Below are positions 44,140 through 54,269 of a stretch of DNA of 64,000 nucleotides, in pieces. The position numbers were made by a program, and so were the translations under genes. How positions within the stretch are numbered: the stretch's first letter is position 1; each line of letters starts with the position of its first letter. The notes under the pieces were generated by a model that made no database searches, had not been told where the DNA came from, and was given only the letters and a program-made list of their open reading frames with translations. This DNA comes from Microbacterium rhizosphaerae (GTDB lineage: Bacteria > Actinomycetota > Actinomycetes > Actinomycetales > Microbacteriaceae): positions 1,488,001 through 1,552,000 of the forward strand of contig NZ_CP139368.1 in assembly GCF_034120055.1 (NCBI RefSeq). The letters are read 5' to 3'.

Positions 44140-45804
44140 ATGCCTGACGACACGTCGCCAGGCACGCCCGCGCCCATGCGCGCCCGCTACCGCCGCATCC
44201 TGCGGTTCGCCTCCGTGTACATCGCGGAGATGTGGTGGTACGAGCTCGTGCTGCCGCGGATCGGCTTCGGGAGCGTCACGAGGAGCACCCGCACCGCGCG
44301 GCTCACCCACATCGCGCAGCGCTTCCGCGTCCTCGCGACGGAACTCGGCGGGTTGATGATCAAGGTCGGCCAGTTCCTGTCGTCGCGGCTGGACGTGCTG
44401 CCGCCGGAGATCACGAACGAGCTCTCCGGCCTCCAGGACGAGGTGCCCGGCGTGCCGTACGCCGAGATCCGCGCGCTCGCGGAGGCGGAGCTGGGGGTGC
44501 CGCTCGACCAGGTGTACACGTTCTTCAGCGAGGATGCGGTGGCCGCCGCATCCCTCGGCCAGGCGCATCGCGCTCGTCTCGCCACGATGGATGCGGGCTT
44601 CGACGAGGTCATCGTCAAAGTGCAGCGGCCCCGCATCGAGCAGATCATCGACGTCGACCTCGCGGCGCTGCGCCGCGTCGCGGGATGGCTCAACCGGGTG
44701 CGGGTCGTGTACGACCACGTGGACCTGCCCTCGCTCGTCGAGGAGTTCGCCGCCACGAGCCTCGAGGAGATCGACTACCTCCACGAGGCGGCGAGCGCCG
44801 AGCGGTTCGCGGAGGACTTCGCCGACGACCCGCGGGTCGGCGTGCCGCAGATCGCGTGGGAGCGGACGACGCGGCGGGTCCTGACGCTCTCGGACGTCAC
44901 CGCCATCAAGATCAGCGACGTCGACGCGCTCCGTGCCGCGGGAATCGATCCCTCCGCGGTCGCCCGTGCCTTCGCGGAGGTCATGTTCGAGCAGCTCTTC
45001 GACAACGGGTTCTTCCACGCCGATCCGCACCCGGGGAACATCTTCGTGCTGCCGCTCGTGGACGGCGACTTCCGGCTCGACTTCATCGACTTCGGGATGA
45101 TGGGCACCGTCCCCGACCAGCTGCGCAACGGCCTGCGGCGGCTGCTCGTCGCGGTCGCGTCCCGCGACGGGCGCGGTCTGGTGGAGAGCATCCGGGAGGT
45201 CGGGGTCCTCCTGCCGTCCGCCGACACCGTGGAGCTCGAGCGCGCTGTCACGGGCCTCTTCTCGCGCTTCGGGGGGATGGGCTTCGCGCAGCTGCGGGAG
45301 GTCGACGAGCGCGAGTTCCGCGACTTCGGGAAGGAGTTCGGCGACGTCGTCCGCTCGCTGCCGTTCCAGCTGCCGGAGAACTTCCTGCTCGTGATCCGCG
45401 CGATGTCGCTGACCTCGGGGGTGTGCAGCACCCTGGACCCGGAGTTCAACATCTGGGACGCCGTGGAGCCCTTCGCGTCGCGGCTCCTGTCGGCCGAGAG
45501 CGGCAAGGCGCTGCGCGATCTCGCGAAGGACGCCGGGATGCTGGCGCGCCTGCCCAAGCGCCTGGACGGCCTCGTCGCGCGCGTGGAGGAGGGGCGCCTC
45601 TCGGTGACGTCGCCGTCCCTGGATCGGCGCATCGCCCGGCTCGAGCGCATGGAGCGCCGCATCGTGTGGGCCGTGCTGTTCGCCGGCCTCCTCATCGCCG
45701 GCGCCGTGCTCCTGCCGTCGGTGTTCGGCATCGTGCTGATGAGCGTGTCCGTGCTCCCGCTGCTCCCCGCGCTCTTCGGCGGTCTGGGCGCGCGACGCCG
45801 CTAG
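44140..45804 (+). CDS. ABC1/UbiB-family atypical kinase
   Basis: A 554-residue protein of the ABC1/ADCK/UbiB family. Landmarks: GGLMIKVGQFLSSRLDVLPPEITNELSGLQDEVPGVPYAEI (the KxGQ motif), AAASLGQAHRARL (Ala-rich loop in place of a glycine loop), VIVKVQRPRIEQIIDVDL (Lys), ETRD-like EEIDYLHEAASAERF, FFHADPHPGNIFV (catalytic loop) and LDFIDFGMMG (DFG). Two hydrophobic helices at the end (VLFAGLLIAGAVLLPSVFGIVLMSVSVLPLL) anchor it. Quinone-biosynthesis support is the known role of close relatives; the substrate here is open. Confidence 0.92.
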   Translation: MPDDTSPGTPAPMRARYRRILRFASVYIAEMWWYELVLPRIGFGSVTRSTRTARLTHIAQRFRVLATELGGLMIKVGQFLSSRLDVLPPEITNELSGLQDEVPGVPYAEIRALAEAELGVPLDQVYTFFSEDAVAAASLGQAHRARLATMDAGFDEVIVKVQRPRIEQIIDVDLAALRRVAGWLNRVRVVYDHVDLPSLVEEFAATSLEEIDYLHEAASAERFAEDFADDPRVGVPQIAWERTTRRVLTLSDVTAIKISDVDALRAAGIDPSAVARAFAEVMFEQLFDNGFFHADPHPGNIFVLPLVDGDFRLDFIDFGMMGTVPDQLRNGLRRLLVAVASRDGRGLVESIREVGVLLPSADTVELERAVTGLFSRFGGMGFAQLREVDEREFRDFGKEFGDVVRSLPFQLPENFLLVIRAMSLTSGVCSTLDPEFNIWDAVEPFASRLLSAESGKALRDLAKDAGMLARLPKRLDGLVARVEEGRLSVTSPSLDRRIARLERMERRIVWAVLFAGLLIAGAVLLPSVFGIVLMSVSVLPLLPALFGGLGARRR

Positions 45805-45821
45805 ACCTGTGTCGCGCTGGA

Positions 45822-45885
45822 GCGGAGTTCTGCAGTTCTGCGGATCCCTTCACAGCGCCGCGTCCGCAGTTGCGCAGAACTCCGC
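45822..45885. terminator. Long interrupted stem-loop after the UbiB-like gene
   Basis: Left arm 45822-45844 begins GCGGAGTTCTGC and ends TCTGCGGA-like; right arm 45863-45885 ends GCAGAACTCCGC. Twelve outer and seven inner base pairs match, with a 4-nt internal mismatch. It starts 17 bp after the upstream stop. No T-run follows, so it is a terminator candidate only by position. Confidence 0.45.
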
Positions 45886-45940
45886 GTCAGTGGGGAATCC
45901 CCTGCACGCGGCATGCGGAAGAGGCACGTAGGATGCTTCG

Positions 45941-46729
45941 GTGCACCGCGTCGTCTCCGCCGAAATCGACCTCGAGACCGCGGCATCCGTCGACCTGATC
46001 TTCCAGATCGCCACACGTGCAGACGTCCCCCTCGCGAGCGAGTCCCTGACCTTCAGCCAGGACGTCGACCCGGTCGAGCTGATCGCCGCCGACGGCACCA
46101 GGTACCACCGCATCCGCAGTCTCGAGGGCCGCCTCGAAGTCCGCTACACCGCGGTGGTCCAGACGCAGGATGCGCCGTCCCCGACCTCCGACGTCGAGCT
46201 CATCACGTACATGCGCCCGAGTCGCTACAGCGAGTCCGACATCCTCTTCGGGCAGGCGCGCCGGCAGTTCCGCGGTCTCGCGGGCGCCGAGCTCGTGCAG
46301 GCCGTCGCCGACTACGTGTCGGAGAGCCTGGCCTACACGAGCGGTGCATCCAACGGCACCGACAGCGCCGCCACGATCCTCCCCAAGGGCCAGGGCGTCT
46401 GCCGCGACTACACGCACTCCGTGGTCGCGCTCCTCCGTGCGATGGACGTCCCTGCGCGCTACACCGCCTGCTACGCGCCCGGGCTCGTCCCGATGGACTT
46501 CCACGCCGTCGCCGAGGCGTACCTCGACGGCGCGTGGCATGTCATCGACGCGACGCGTCTCGCGAACCGCCGCGGACTCGTGCGGATCGCGACGGGAGTG
46601 GATGCCGCCGCGTGCGCCTGGCTCAGCTACCACGGCGGCAGCGTCTCGCTGAAGCGACTGCAGGTCGACGCCGAGGCGGACGCACCGCTCGCCGATGACG
46701 ACCACACGGCGCTCGTCCAGATCGCGTGA
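45941..46729 (+). CDS. Transglutaminase-like cysteine-domain protein
   Basis: A 262-residue protein. An N-terminal beta domain (VVSAEIDLETAASVDLIFQIATRADVPLASESLTF) precedes the transglutaminase core, with catalytic Cys in GQGVCRDYTHSVVALLRAMDVPARYTACYAPGL, His in MDFHAVAEAYLDG and Asp in WHVIDATRL. This is the SMc04153-like bacterial transglutaminase/protease group; members are often predicted proteases or peptide-processing enzymes. The GTG start gives the conserved HRVVSAEI opening. It is 27 bp upstream of argS, probably with its own promoter. Confidence 0.88.
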   Translation: MHRVVSAEIDLETAASVDLIFQIATRADVPLASESLTFSQDVDPVELIAADGTRYHRIRSLEGRLEVRYTAVVQTQDAPSPTSDVELITYMRPSRYSESDILFGQARRQFRGLAGAELVQAVADYVSESLAYTSGASNGTDSAATILPKGQGVCRDYTHSVVALLRAMDVPARYTACYAPGLVPMDFHAVAEAYLDGAWHVIDATRLANRRGLVRIATGVDAAACAWLSYHGGSVSLKRLQVDAEADAPLADDDHTALVQIA

Positions 46730-46756
46730 GACGCTCGCCCGTAGACTGGGCCGTCT

Positions 46757-48421
46757 ATGGGACCCGAACAGCTCTCCGCCGCACTCCTCGCCGTCATCGC
46801 CCCGCTCGCCGAGGCGCGACGCCCGGGCTCGGCTAGCGGACTGACGGTCGACGACCTGCCGCTGGACCGTCCGAAGAACCGCGAGCACGGCGACTGGGCA
46901 TCCAACGCCGCCCTCAAGCTCGCGAAGGCGGTCGGCGCCAACCCGCGTGAGTTCGCCGCCGAGATCGCCGCCGAGCTGGCCAAGACCGACGGCATCGCCG
47001 ACGTCGAGGTCGCCGGACCCGGTTTCATCAACATCCGCCTGGACGCGGCCGCCGCCGGGGCGCTCGCGAAGCAGATCGTGGATGCGGGATCCGCCTTCGG
47101 CACCAACGACAGCCGCGCCGACGAGGTGATCAACCTGGAGTTCGTCAGCGCGAACCCCACCGGGCCGATCCACCTCGGCGGCACGCGCTGGGCCGCTGTC
47201 GGCGACGCTCTCGCCCGCATCCTCGCCTCGCAGGGCGCCCACGTCACGAAGGAGTACTACTTCAACGACCACGGCGTCCAGATCGACCGCTTCGCGCGCA
47301 GTCTCATCGCCGCGCACCGGGGTGAGCCCACGCCCGAGGACGGCTACGGCGGCGCCTACATCGGCGACATCGCCCGCCGCGTCGAGCTCGCCTACCCCGG
47401 AGACCTCGACGAGCTCGACGCCGCGGAGCAGCAGGAGGTCTTCCGCGCGCTCGGCGTCGGCTTCATGTTCAGCGAGATCAAGCACAGCCTCCACGAGTTC
47501 GGCGTCGACTTCGACGTCTATTTCCACGAGAACGACCTGCACGACTCGGGCGCGGTCGGCCGCGCGGTCGCGCGCCTGCGCGAGCTCGGCCACATCTACG
47601 AGCAGGACGGCGCCACGTGGCTGCGCTCCACCGAGTTCGGGGATGACAAGGACCGCGTCATCATCAAGTCCGACGGGCAGGCGGCCTACTTCTCCGGCGA
47701 CCTCGCCTACTACCTCGACAAGCGCGAGCGCGGCTTCAACCGCTGCATCATCATGCTCGGTGCCGATCACCACGGGTACGTCCGCCGCATGATGGCGATG
47801 TGCGCCGCCTTCGGCGACGAGCCGACGGTCAACCTGCAGATCCTCATCGGCCAGCTCGTCAACCTGGTCAAGGACGGCCAGCCGATCCGCATGTCCAAGC
47901 GCGCCGGCACGGTCGTCACGCTGGAGGACCTCGTCGAGATCGTGGGGGTGGATGCCGCGCGTTATGCCCTGACCCGCAGCTCCACCGACTCGAACCTCGA
48001 CGTCGACCTCGACGTGCTCCAGCGCCGCACGAACGACAACCCGGTCTTCTACGTGCAGTACGCCCACGCGCGCACCCACAACGTGGGACGCAACGCCGCG
48101 GCCTCCGGTGTCGACCGCTCGGAGTTCGCGCCCGAGCAGCTCGACCACGAGACCGAGTCGGCATTGCTCGGTGCGCTCAACGAGTTCCCGCGCATCGTCG
48201 CGTATGCGGCGGAGGTGCGCGAGCCGCACCGCATCGCCCGCTACCTGGAGGAGCTCGCCGGCCTCTATCACCGCTGGTACGACAACTGCCGCGTCATCCC
48301 GCTGGGCGACGCGCCCATCGAGCCGGTGCACCGCACGCGGCTCTGGCTCAACGACGCCACCGGACAGGTGCTGCGCAACGGCCTGACCCTTCTCGGAGTG
48401 AGCGCTCCCGAGCGCATGTGA
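46757..48421 (+). CDS. argS: Arginyl-tRNA synthetase
   Basis: A 554-residue class I synthetase. The N-terminal ArgRS additional domain carries [20 protein letters not shown]. The HIGH-type motif is in [22 protein letters not shown], and the KMSKS-type loop is [18 protein letters not shown]. The DALR anticodon domain ends with [10 protein letters not shown], the usual C-terminus. It charges tRNA-Arg. Its stop overlaps a possible GTG start of the LmeA-like gene. Confidence 0.97.
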   Translation: MGPEQLSAALLAVIAPLAEARRPGSASGLTVDDLPLDRPKNREHGDWASNAALKLAKAVGANPREFAAEIAAELAKTDGIADVEVAGPGFINIRLDAAAAGALAKQIVDAGSAFGTNDSRADEVINLEFVSANPTGPIHLGGTRWAAVGDALARILASQGAHVTKEYYFNDHGVQIDRFARSLIAAHRGEPTPEDGYGGAYIGDIARRVELAYPGDLDELDAAEQQEVFRALGVGFMFSEIKHSLHEFGVDFDVYFHENDLHDSGAVGRAVARLRELGHIYEQDGATWLRSTEFGDDKDRVIIKSDGQAAYFSGDLAYYLDKRERGFNRCIIMLGADHHGYVRRMMAMCAAFGDEPTVNLQILIGQLVNLVKDGQPIRMSKRAGTVVTLEDLVEIVGVDAARYALTRSSTDSNLDVDLDVLQRRTNDNPVFYVQYAHARTHNVGRNAAASGVDRSEFAPEQLDHETESALLGALNEFPRIVAYAAEVREPHRIARYLEELAGLYHRWYDNCRVIPLGDAPIEPVHRTRLWLNDATGQVLRNGLTLLGVSAPERM

Positions 48422-48426
48422 CGGCC

Positions 48427-49581
48427 ATGGACGAGCGCGAGCGTCGCCCGGAATCGGAGGGGATCGTCATCCCTCCGCGCCCGCCCCTGCCGCCGGGCGC
48501 GGCTGCGCCGGCATCGGAGGGCGCGGCCTCGTCGGAGAACGAGACGGTCCCCATCGAGCGCCCGGTACCGGATGCTGGGGCGCCTGCGGAGGCCGCGCCG
48601 CCTGCGGAGGCCGCGCCCGAGCCTGCGGTGACCGAGCTCATCGCTCATCGGGAGCAGCCCGGGGCGGCCGCCGAGCCTGCGGTGACCGAGCTCATCGCGC
48701 ACCGCGGCGAGCCGGCACCCGAGCCCGAAGCGACGACCCTCCCGCTCCCGATCGTCGGTGCGCCGGCCGAGGCTCCTGCGGCCCCGCGGGCGCCGGCCGC
48801 CGACAAGCCGAAGAAGAAGCGCCACCGCGGCCGCGCCGTCGCCTGGACGCTCGTCTCGGTCGTGCTCGTGCTCGTGGTCGTCGGCGTCGTCGGCTGGTTC
48901 GCCGGCGAGGCGTGGGCCGAGAAGACCGTCACGGCGACCGTCCAGCAGCAGACGGCGAAGGCGCTCGGCCTCTCCAGCGGCAAGGATGTGCAGGTCGGCC
49001 TCACCGATCCCGTCCTGCCGCAGGTGCTCGCGGGATCGCTGAAGACCGTCGACGTCACGGTCCCGAACGCGCCCATCGGCGGATCGACCGGCACCGTCAA
49101 GCTCCACGCCACGGACGTGCCGACGCGCGGGTCGGGCACGGCCTCGAGCGCCGACGCATCCATCACCCTCTCGCCCGGCGCGCTCGCATCGCTGGCCGGC
49201 GCGCAGAAGGACATCGTGCCGGGATCCCTGAAGGTCGTCGGCTCGAACATCGCCGTGACGCTCGATCCGGCGATGTTCCTCAGCCACGTCGCGTTCACGC
49301 TCACCTTCGCCCCCTCCGTTTCGCAGGGACAGCTCGTCCTGACGCCGAGCGGCTTCCAGGTCGCGGGGTTCGACGTCTCGGCCGAGACGATCCGCAAGCG
49401 GTTCGGGGGCCTGGCGGCCGGTATCCTCGCGCCGCGGACGATGTGCGTCGCCTCGTCCTTCCCGAAGGGGCTGACCCTCACCGGCATCCAGGTCTCCGAG
49501 ACGGCGGTCGTCGCCGATTTCGCGGTCGATCCGCACATCGCGACCGACCCCGCGCTGCAGGCGAAAGGCACGTGCCCATGA
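48427..49581 (+). CDS. LmeA-like (DUF2993) phospholipid-binding protein with long cytoplasmic N-terminus
   Basis: A 384-residue protein. Residues 1-140 are disordered, Pro/Ala/Glu-rich, and include a duplicated 11-residue unit EPAVTELIAHR (DNA copies at 48619-48651 and 48673-48705). A basic patch PKKKRHRGR and one transmembrane helix VAWTLVSVVLVLVVVGVVGWFAGEAWA follow. The external DUF2993/LmeA domain begins EKTVTATVQQQTAKALGL and ends FAVDPHIATDPALQAKGTCP. LmeA-family proteins bind phospholipids and act in actinobacterial envelope assembly. A GTG at 48418 is an alternative start. The next gene is a shorter paralogue, coupled by ATGA. Confidence 0.82.
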   Translation: MDERERRPESEGIVIPPRPPLPPGAAAPASEGAASSENETVPIERPVPDAGAPAEAAPPAEAAPEPAVTELIAHREQPGAAAEPAVTELIAHRGEPAPEPEATTLPLPIVGAPAEAPAAPRAPAADKPKKKRHRGRAVAWTLVSVVLVLVVVGVVGWFAGEAWAEKTVTATVQQQTAKALGLSSGKDVQVGLTDPVLPQVLAGSLKTVDVTVPNAPIGGSTGTVKLHATDVPTRGSGTASSADASITLSPGALASLAGAQKDIVPGSLKVVGSNIAVTLDPAMFLSHVAFTLTFAPSVSQGQLVLTPSGFQVAGFDVSAETIRKRFGGLAAGILAPRTMCVASSFPKGLTLTGIQVSETAVVADFAVDPHIATDPALQAKGTCP

Positions 49582-50327
49582 GAAAGCCTTGGCTCTGGAT
49601 CGCCGGCCTCGCCGGTGTGGCCGTCATCGCCGTCGTCGCGTGGTTCGCGGGGGAGTGGATCGCCACCCAGATCGTCACGTCGACCGTCCGCCAGCAGGTG
49701 ATCGAGCAGCTCGCTCTGCCGGCCGACCAGCAGGTCGACGTCACGGTGCAGGAGCCGGTCATCCCGCAGCTCGTCAAAGGCTCGATCGACGCCATCACGG
49801 TCTCGTCTCCGGACGTCCCGATCGAGTCGTTCAGCGGCGACGTGACGGTGCACGCCACCGGCGTGCCGATCCGCGGCGACGGCGACGTGCAGAGCGCCAC
49901 CGCGACGGTCTCGATGGACCAGAAGCAGCTGCAGGGCCTCCTGTCGACGGTCGACGGGTTCCCCGCCGACTCGGTCGGGCTCGCAGACCCGAACGTCACG
50001 ATGTCGAAGGATGTCAGCTTCCTCGGCGCGTCCATCCCGTTGGGGATCGGCCTCACCCCGAGCGCGAAGAACGGCGAGCTCGTCCTCACGCCCGACTACG
50101 TCAAGGTGGGCGGCGCGCAGCTGAGTGCGGCCGACGTCGAGCGCAGGTTCGGCACGGCGGCGGATGCCGTCCTCCACGACTATCCGGTGTGCATCGCCAA
50201 GTACCTGCCGGTCGGGATGAAGCTCGCCCACGTCGCTGTGACGGGAGACCAGCTCGTCGCGCATTTCGACATCGACGGCGCGATCATCCATGACAAGACG
50301 CTTCAGCAGAAGGGCACGTGCGCCTGA
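49578..50327 (+). CDS. LmeA-like (DUF2993) phospholipid-binding protein
   Basis: A 249-residue paralogue of the preceding protein without the disordered leader. It has the signal anchor WLWIAGLAGVAVIAVVAWFAGEWIA, then VTSTVRQQVIEQLALPADQQVDVTVQEPVIPQLVKGSIDAITVSSPDVPIESFSGDVTVHATGVPIRG. The C-terminus FDIDGAIIHDKTLQQKGTCA mirrors the QAKGTCP end of its neighbour, including the penultimate Cys. The ATG overlaps the upstream stop. It probably works in the same lipid-handling role at the cell envelope. Confidence 0.85.
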   Translation: MRKPWLWIAGLAGVAVIAVVAWFAGEWIATQIVTSTVRQQVIEQLALPADQQVDVTVQEPVIPQLVKGSIDAITVSSPDVPIESFSGDVTVHATGVPIRGDGDVQSATATVSMDQKQLQGLLSTVDGFPADSVGLADPNVTMSKDVSFLGASIPLGIGLTPSAKNGELVLTPDYVKVGGAQLSAADVERRFGTAADAVLHDYPVCIAKYLPVGMKLAHVAVTGDQLVAHFDIDGAIIHDKTLQQKGTCA

Positions 50328-50372
50328 GCCCCGCTCCGGGGTGCCCTAGACTTTCAGGAACCCCCGGAGCCC

Positions 50373-50416
50373 GAGCGGCCTTGCCCGGCGCTCATACCCG
50401 CGCCGCAGGGCCGCTC
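50373..50416. promoter_or_regulatory. Stem-loop in the lysA leader
   Basis: GAGCGGCC (50373-50380) and GGCCGCTC (50409-50416) form a perfect 8-bp stem around a 28-nt loop, 28 bp before lysA. It could end the preceding transcript or be a leader structure. I see no lysine-riboswitch (L-box) architecture. Confidence 0.35.
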
Positions 50417-50444
50417 TGAACGACGACCGATTGGCCTTCACCCC

Positions 50445-51866
50445 GTGACCGCGTCTCCTCTCACGCCGTCGTGGCTCGTCGTGCCCGAGGGTCCGGACGG
50501 TCAACCCGACGCGAACGGTCTCGCCTCCGCGGTGTGGCCCGCCTCAGCGGAGCGCGTGGACGGCGAGCTGCAGGTCGGCGGCGTCTCGGCGTCCGAGCTC
50601 CGAGAGCGCTTCGGCACCCCGCTGTACGTCCTCGACGAGACCGAGGTCCGCGCGCACGCGCGGCGCACGCTCGACGCCTTCCGTGCCGCGACGGGGCGCC
50701 ACGGCGTCATGACGCGCGTCTACTACGCGGGCAAGGCGTTCCTGTCGACGGAGGTCGTGCGCTGGGTGACCGAGGAGGGCCTCGCGGTCGACGTCTGCAG
50801 CGGCGGAGAGCTCGAGGTCGCGCTCGCCGCGGGCGCCGTTCCCGCCCACGTCGGCTTCCACGGCAACAACAAGTCCATGGCCGAGCTCGAGCGCGCCGTC
50901 GAGGCGGGTGTCGGGTCGATCGTCGTCGACAGCCCGATAGAGATCGAGCGGCTCGCCGCCATCGTCGAGCGCCTCGGCGCGACGCAGCCCATGCTGCTGC
51001 GCGTGCGCAGCGGCGTGCACGCCGAGACCCACGACTTCCTCGCGACGGCGCACGAGGACCAGAAGTTCGGCTTCTCGCTGGATGACGCGCCCGCCGCGGT
51101 CGCCCGCATCCGCGAGATCACGGGGCTCGTCTTCATCGGCCTGCACTGCCATATCGGATCGCAGATCTTCGACTCGTCGGGCTTCACCGAGTCGGCGTCG
51201 CGTCTCGTCGAGGTGCACGCCGCGCTGCTCGAGGACGGCGACATTCCCGTCATGAACCTCGGCGGCGGCTTCGGCATCGCCTACACGTCCGTCGACGACC
51301 CGCAGCCGATCGAGCAGATCGCCGAGGGCATCGTCGCGGCGGTGGCGCAGGAGTGCGCGGTGCGCGGCATCCCGATGCCGAACCTGGCCTTCGAACCGGG
51401 CCGCGCGATCGTCGGCCAGGCGGGCGTCACGCTGTACGAGGTGGGCACGGTCAAGCCCGTCGTCGTGTCGAACGACCTCACGCGCCTCTATGTCAGCGTC
51501 GACGGCGGCATGAGCGACAACGCGCGCCCCGCCCTGTACGGCGCGAACTACTCGGCCCGGCTCGCGTCGCGCGTCAGCGAGGCGGCTCCGGCGCTCGCGC
51601 GCGTGGTCGGCCGGCACTGCGAGTCCGGCGACATCGTCGTGGATGCCGAGTACCTCCCCGGCGACGTCGCCCCCGGCGACCTCCTCGCCGTGCCCGCCAC
51701 CGGCGCCTACTGCTTCTCGCTCGCGAGCAACTACAACTACACGCCCCGCCCGCCCGTCGTCGCCGTGCGCGACGGGCAGGCGCGCGTCATCGTCCGCGGC
51801 GAGACGGTCTCCGACCTGCTCGCGCGCGACGCCGGCCTCGCGGCCGCAATGGAAGGGAATGCATGA
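50445..51866 (+). CDS. lysA: Diaminopimelate decarboxylase
   Basis: A 473-residue PLP enzyme of the alanine-racemase fold, catalysing the last step of lysine synthesis (meso-DAP to lysine). The PLP lysine is K97 in RVYYAGKAFLS. VDVCSGGELEVALAAG, GLHCHIGSQIFD, MNLGGGFGIAYT, EPGRAIVGQAG and the substrate-site DAEYLPGDVAPGDLLAVPATGAYCFSLASNYNYTPRPPVV are intact. It begins with GTG. It is the first of the lysA-hom-thrC-thrB run, each joined by short overlaps, so aspartate-family synthesis is one operon here. Confidence 0.96.
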   Translation: MTASPLTPSWLVVPEGPDGQPDANGLASAVWPASAERVDGELQVGGVSASELRERFGTPLYVLDETEVRAHARRTLDAFRAATGRHGVMTRVYYAGKAFLSTEVVRWVTEEGLAVDVCSGGELEVALAAGAVPAHVGFHGNNKSMAELERAVEAGVGSIVVDSPIEIERLAAIVERLGATQPMLLRVRSGVHAETHDFLATAHEDQKFGFSLDDAPAAVARIREITGLVFIGLHCHIGSQIFDSSGFTESASRLVEVHAALLEDGDIPVMNLGGGFGIAYTSVDDPQPIEQIAEGIVAAVAQECAVRGIPMPNLAFEPGRAIVGQAGVTLYEVGTVKPVVVSNDLTRLYVSVDGGMSDNARPALYGANYSARLASRVSEAAPALARVVGRHCESGDIVVDAEYLPGDVAPGDLLAVPATGAYCFSLASNYNYTPRPPVVAVRDGQARVIVRGETVSDLLARDAGLAAAMEGNA

Positions 51867-53179
51867 CCGACTACCGTCGCCTGCGTGTCGCGCTCCTCGG
51901 AGCCGGCTCCGTCGGATCCCAGGTGGCAGCGCTCCTGCTGCGCCACGAGGACGAGCTCGCCGACCGTGCCGGGGCTCGCCTCGAGCTCGCCGGCATCGCG
52001 GTGCGCGATGTCGACGCGACGCGTGACGTCGAGCTGCCCCGGGACCTCTTCACGACGGATGCGGAGTCCCTCATCGTGGGCGCCGATATCGTGATCGAGC
52101 TGCAGGGCGGCATCGAGCCGGCTCGCACCCGCATCCTCCAGGCGATCAACTCGGGCGCCGACGTCGTCACCGCCAACAAGGCGCTGCTGGCGACCCACGG
52201 CGCCGAGATCTTCGAAGCCGCCGACCAGGTCGGCGCGCAGGTCTACTACGAGGCCGCCGCGGCCGCCGCCATCCCGATCATCCGGCCGCTGCGGGACTCG
52301 CTCGCCGGTGACCGCGTGCGCCGCATCATCGGCATCGTCAACGGCACGACCAACTACATCCTCGACCGGATGGACCATGAGGGCGCCGAGCTCGCCGACG
52401 TGCTGGCCGACGCGCAGCGTCTCGGCTACGCCGAGGCAGATCCGACGGCGGATGTCGAAGGCTACGACGCGGCGCAGAAGGCGGCCCTGCTCGCGAGCCT
52501 CGCGTTCCACACCTCGGTGCCGCTCGAGGCGGTGCACCGCGAGGGCATCCTCGGGATCGATCGGGCGATGATGGATGCCGCGCGCCACGCGGGCTACGTC
52601 ATCAAGCTGCTGGCCGTGTGCGAGCGCCTGGCCGACCCCGCGAACGGGAGTGCGACGGGCGAGGCGATCTCGGTGCGCGTGTACCCGGCCCTCATCGACC
52701 GCAGCCACCCCATGGCCAACGTGCGCGGCGTCAACAATGCCGTGTTCGTGCAGGCCGAGGCGGCGGGCGACCTCATGTTCTACGGCGCGGGCGCCGGGGG
52801 CGTCCAGACGGCGTCGGCCGTCCTCGGCGACGTCGTCTCGGCCGCGCGCCGCCACATCGCCGGCGGCGTCGGGGTGGGCGAGTCGACCCGCGCCAATCTG
52901 CCGATCCTGCCGATCGGGCGGGTGGTCACGAGCTACCAGATCACGCTCGAGGTCGACGACCGGCCCGGCGTGCTGGCCGAGGTGGCCGGCATCCTCTCCG
53001 ACGGACGCGTGTCGATCGCGACCGTCGAGCAGACCCTCGTCGACGACCAGGCGTGGGCGCGCCTCGTCATCGGCACACACAAGGCCCTCGAGCAGGACCT
53101 CAGCGAGACCGTCGAGCGTCTCGCCTCGAGCGACGTCGTCGAGCGCGTGGTCTCGGTCATGCGCGTGGAAGGAGACTGA
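51863..53179 (+). CDS. hom: Homoserine dehydrogenase
   Basis: A 438-residue enzyme reducing aspartate semialdehyde to homoserine. The Rossmann motif is [32 protein letters not shown] contains the catalytic-region Lys, and [44 protein letters not shown] and [24 protein letters not shown] are typical. A C-terminal ACT domain ([33 protein letters not shown]) implies feedback inhibition, usually by threonine. The ATG overlaps the lysA stop. Confidence 0.96.
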   Translation: MTDYRRLRVALLGAGSVGSQVAALLLRHEDELADRAGARLELAGIAVRDVDATRDVELPRDLFTTDAESLIVGADIVIELQGGIEPARTRILQAINSGADVVTANKALLATHGAEIFEAADQVGAQVYYEAAAAAAIPIIRPLRDSLAGDRVRRIIGIVNGTTNYILDRMDHEGAELADVLADAQRLGYAEADPTADVEGYDAAQKAALLASLAFHTSVPLEAVHREGILGIDRAMMDAARHAGYVIKLLAVCERLADPANGSATGEAISVRVYPALIDRSHPMANVRGVNNAVFVQAEAAGDLMFYGAGAGGVQTASAVLGDVVSAARRHIAGGVGVGESTRANLPILPIGRVVTSYQITLEVDDRPGVLAEVAGILSDGRVSIATVEQTLVDDQAWARLVIGTHKALEQDLSETVERLASSDVVERVVSVMRVEGD

Positions 53180-53180
53180 C

Positions 53181-54269
53181 ATGGCACACGTCTGGCGCGG
53201 AGTCCTCCGCGAGTACGCCGATCGACTCGGGGTGACCGACTCGTCGACGGTCGTCACCCTCGGCGAGGGCGGCACGCCGCTCCTGCCGGCCCCCGCCCTC
53301 TCCCGCCGCACCGGCGCGGACGTGTGGGTGAAGTTCGAGGGCATGAACCCCACCGGTTCGTTCAAGGACCGCGGTATGACGGTCGCCATCTCGCGCGCGA
53401 TCGATCACGGCGCGAAGGCCGTGATCTGTGCGTCGACGGGCAACACATCGGCCTCCGCCGCCGCGTACGCGGCGCACGCGGGCATCACTGCGGCCGTGCT
53501 CGTCCCCGAGGGCAAGATCGCGATGGGCAAGCTCAGCCAGGCCGTCGCGCACGACGGCCGTCTCATCCAGATCCGCGGCAACTTCGACGACTGTCTCGAG
53601 ATCGCCCGCGAGCTCGCCGACAGCTACCCCGTGCACCTCGTGAACTCGGTGAACCCCGACCGCATCGAGGGTCAGAAGACGGCGGCGTACGAGATCGTCG
53701 AGCAGCTCGGCGACGCCCCCGACTTCCATTTCATCCCGGTGGGCAACGCGGGCAACTACACGGCCTACACGCGCGGCTACACCGAGGAGGCCGCACGCGG
53801 CATCTCGACCCGCGTGCCGCGCATGTTCGGCTTCCAGGCCGCCGGCTCCGCCCCGCTCGTGCGCGGCGAGGTCGTGAAGCACCCGGAGACCATCGCGACC
53901 GCCATCCGCATCGGCAATCCGGCATCGTGGCACCTCGCCCTCGAGGCGCGGGAGGCGACGGACGGCTACTTCGGCGCTGTCGAGGACGAGAAGATCCTCG
54001 CCGCGCAGAAGATCCTCGCGGCCGAGGTCGGCGTCTTCGTCGAGCCGGGCTCCGCGGCGAGCGTCGCCGGTCTGCTGGACCGCGCCGAGGCGGGAGTCAT
54101 CCCGGCCGGCGCGCGCATCGTCCTGACCGTCACCGGCCACGGTCTGAAGGACCCGCAGTGGGGACTCCGCCTGGCCGACGGCACGCAGGCGCAGCCGACG
54201 GTCGTGGATGCCTCGACCAGCGAGGTCGCCTCCGTGCTCGACCTCGTCGCCTCCGGAGCCACCGCGTGA
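53181..54269 (+). CDS. thrC: Threonine synthase
   Basis: A 362-residue PLP fold-type II enzyme converting phosphohomoserine to threonine. The PLP lysine is K62 in [84 protein letters not shown] and [15 protein letters not shown] follow the family pattern. It is the short actinobacterial form without the long N-terminal domain. AGGAGA precedes the ATG, which is one base after the hom stop; its end overlaps thrB. Confidence 0.96.
   Translation: MAHVWRGVLREYADRLGVTDSSTVVTLGEGGTPLLPAPALSRRTGADVWVKFEGMNPTGSFKDRGMTVAISRAIDHGAKAVICASTGNTSASAAAYAAHAGITAAVLVPEGKIAMGKLSQAVAHDGRLIQIRGNFDDCLEIARELADSYPVHLVNSVNPDRIEGQKTAAYEIVEQLGDAPDFHFIPVGNAGNYTAYTRGYTEEAARGISTRVPRMFGFQAAGSAPLVRGEVVKHPETIATAIRIGNPASWHLALEAREATDGYFGAVEDEKILAAQKILAAEVGVFVEPGSAASVAGLLDRAEAGVIPAGARIVLTVTGHGLKDPQWGLRLADGTQAQPTVVDASTSEVASVLDLVASGATA

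Noticed and set aside
50328..50444. Lysine riboswitch before lysA
   Set aside because: Only a single 8-bp stem is visible; the multi-helix L-box core is missing and the region is too short.
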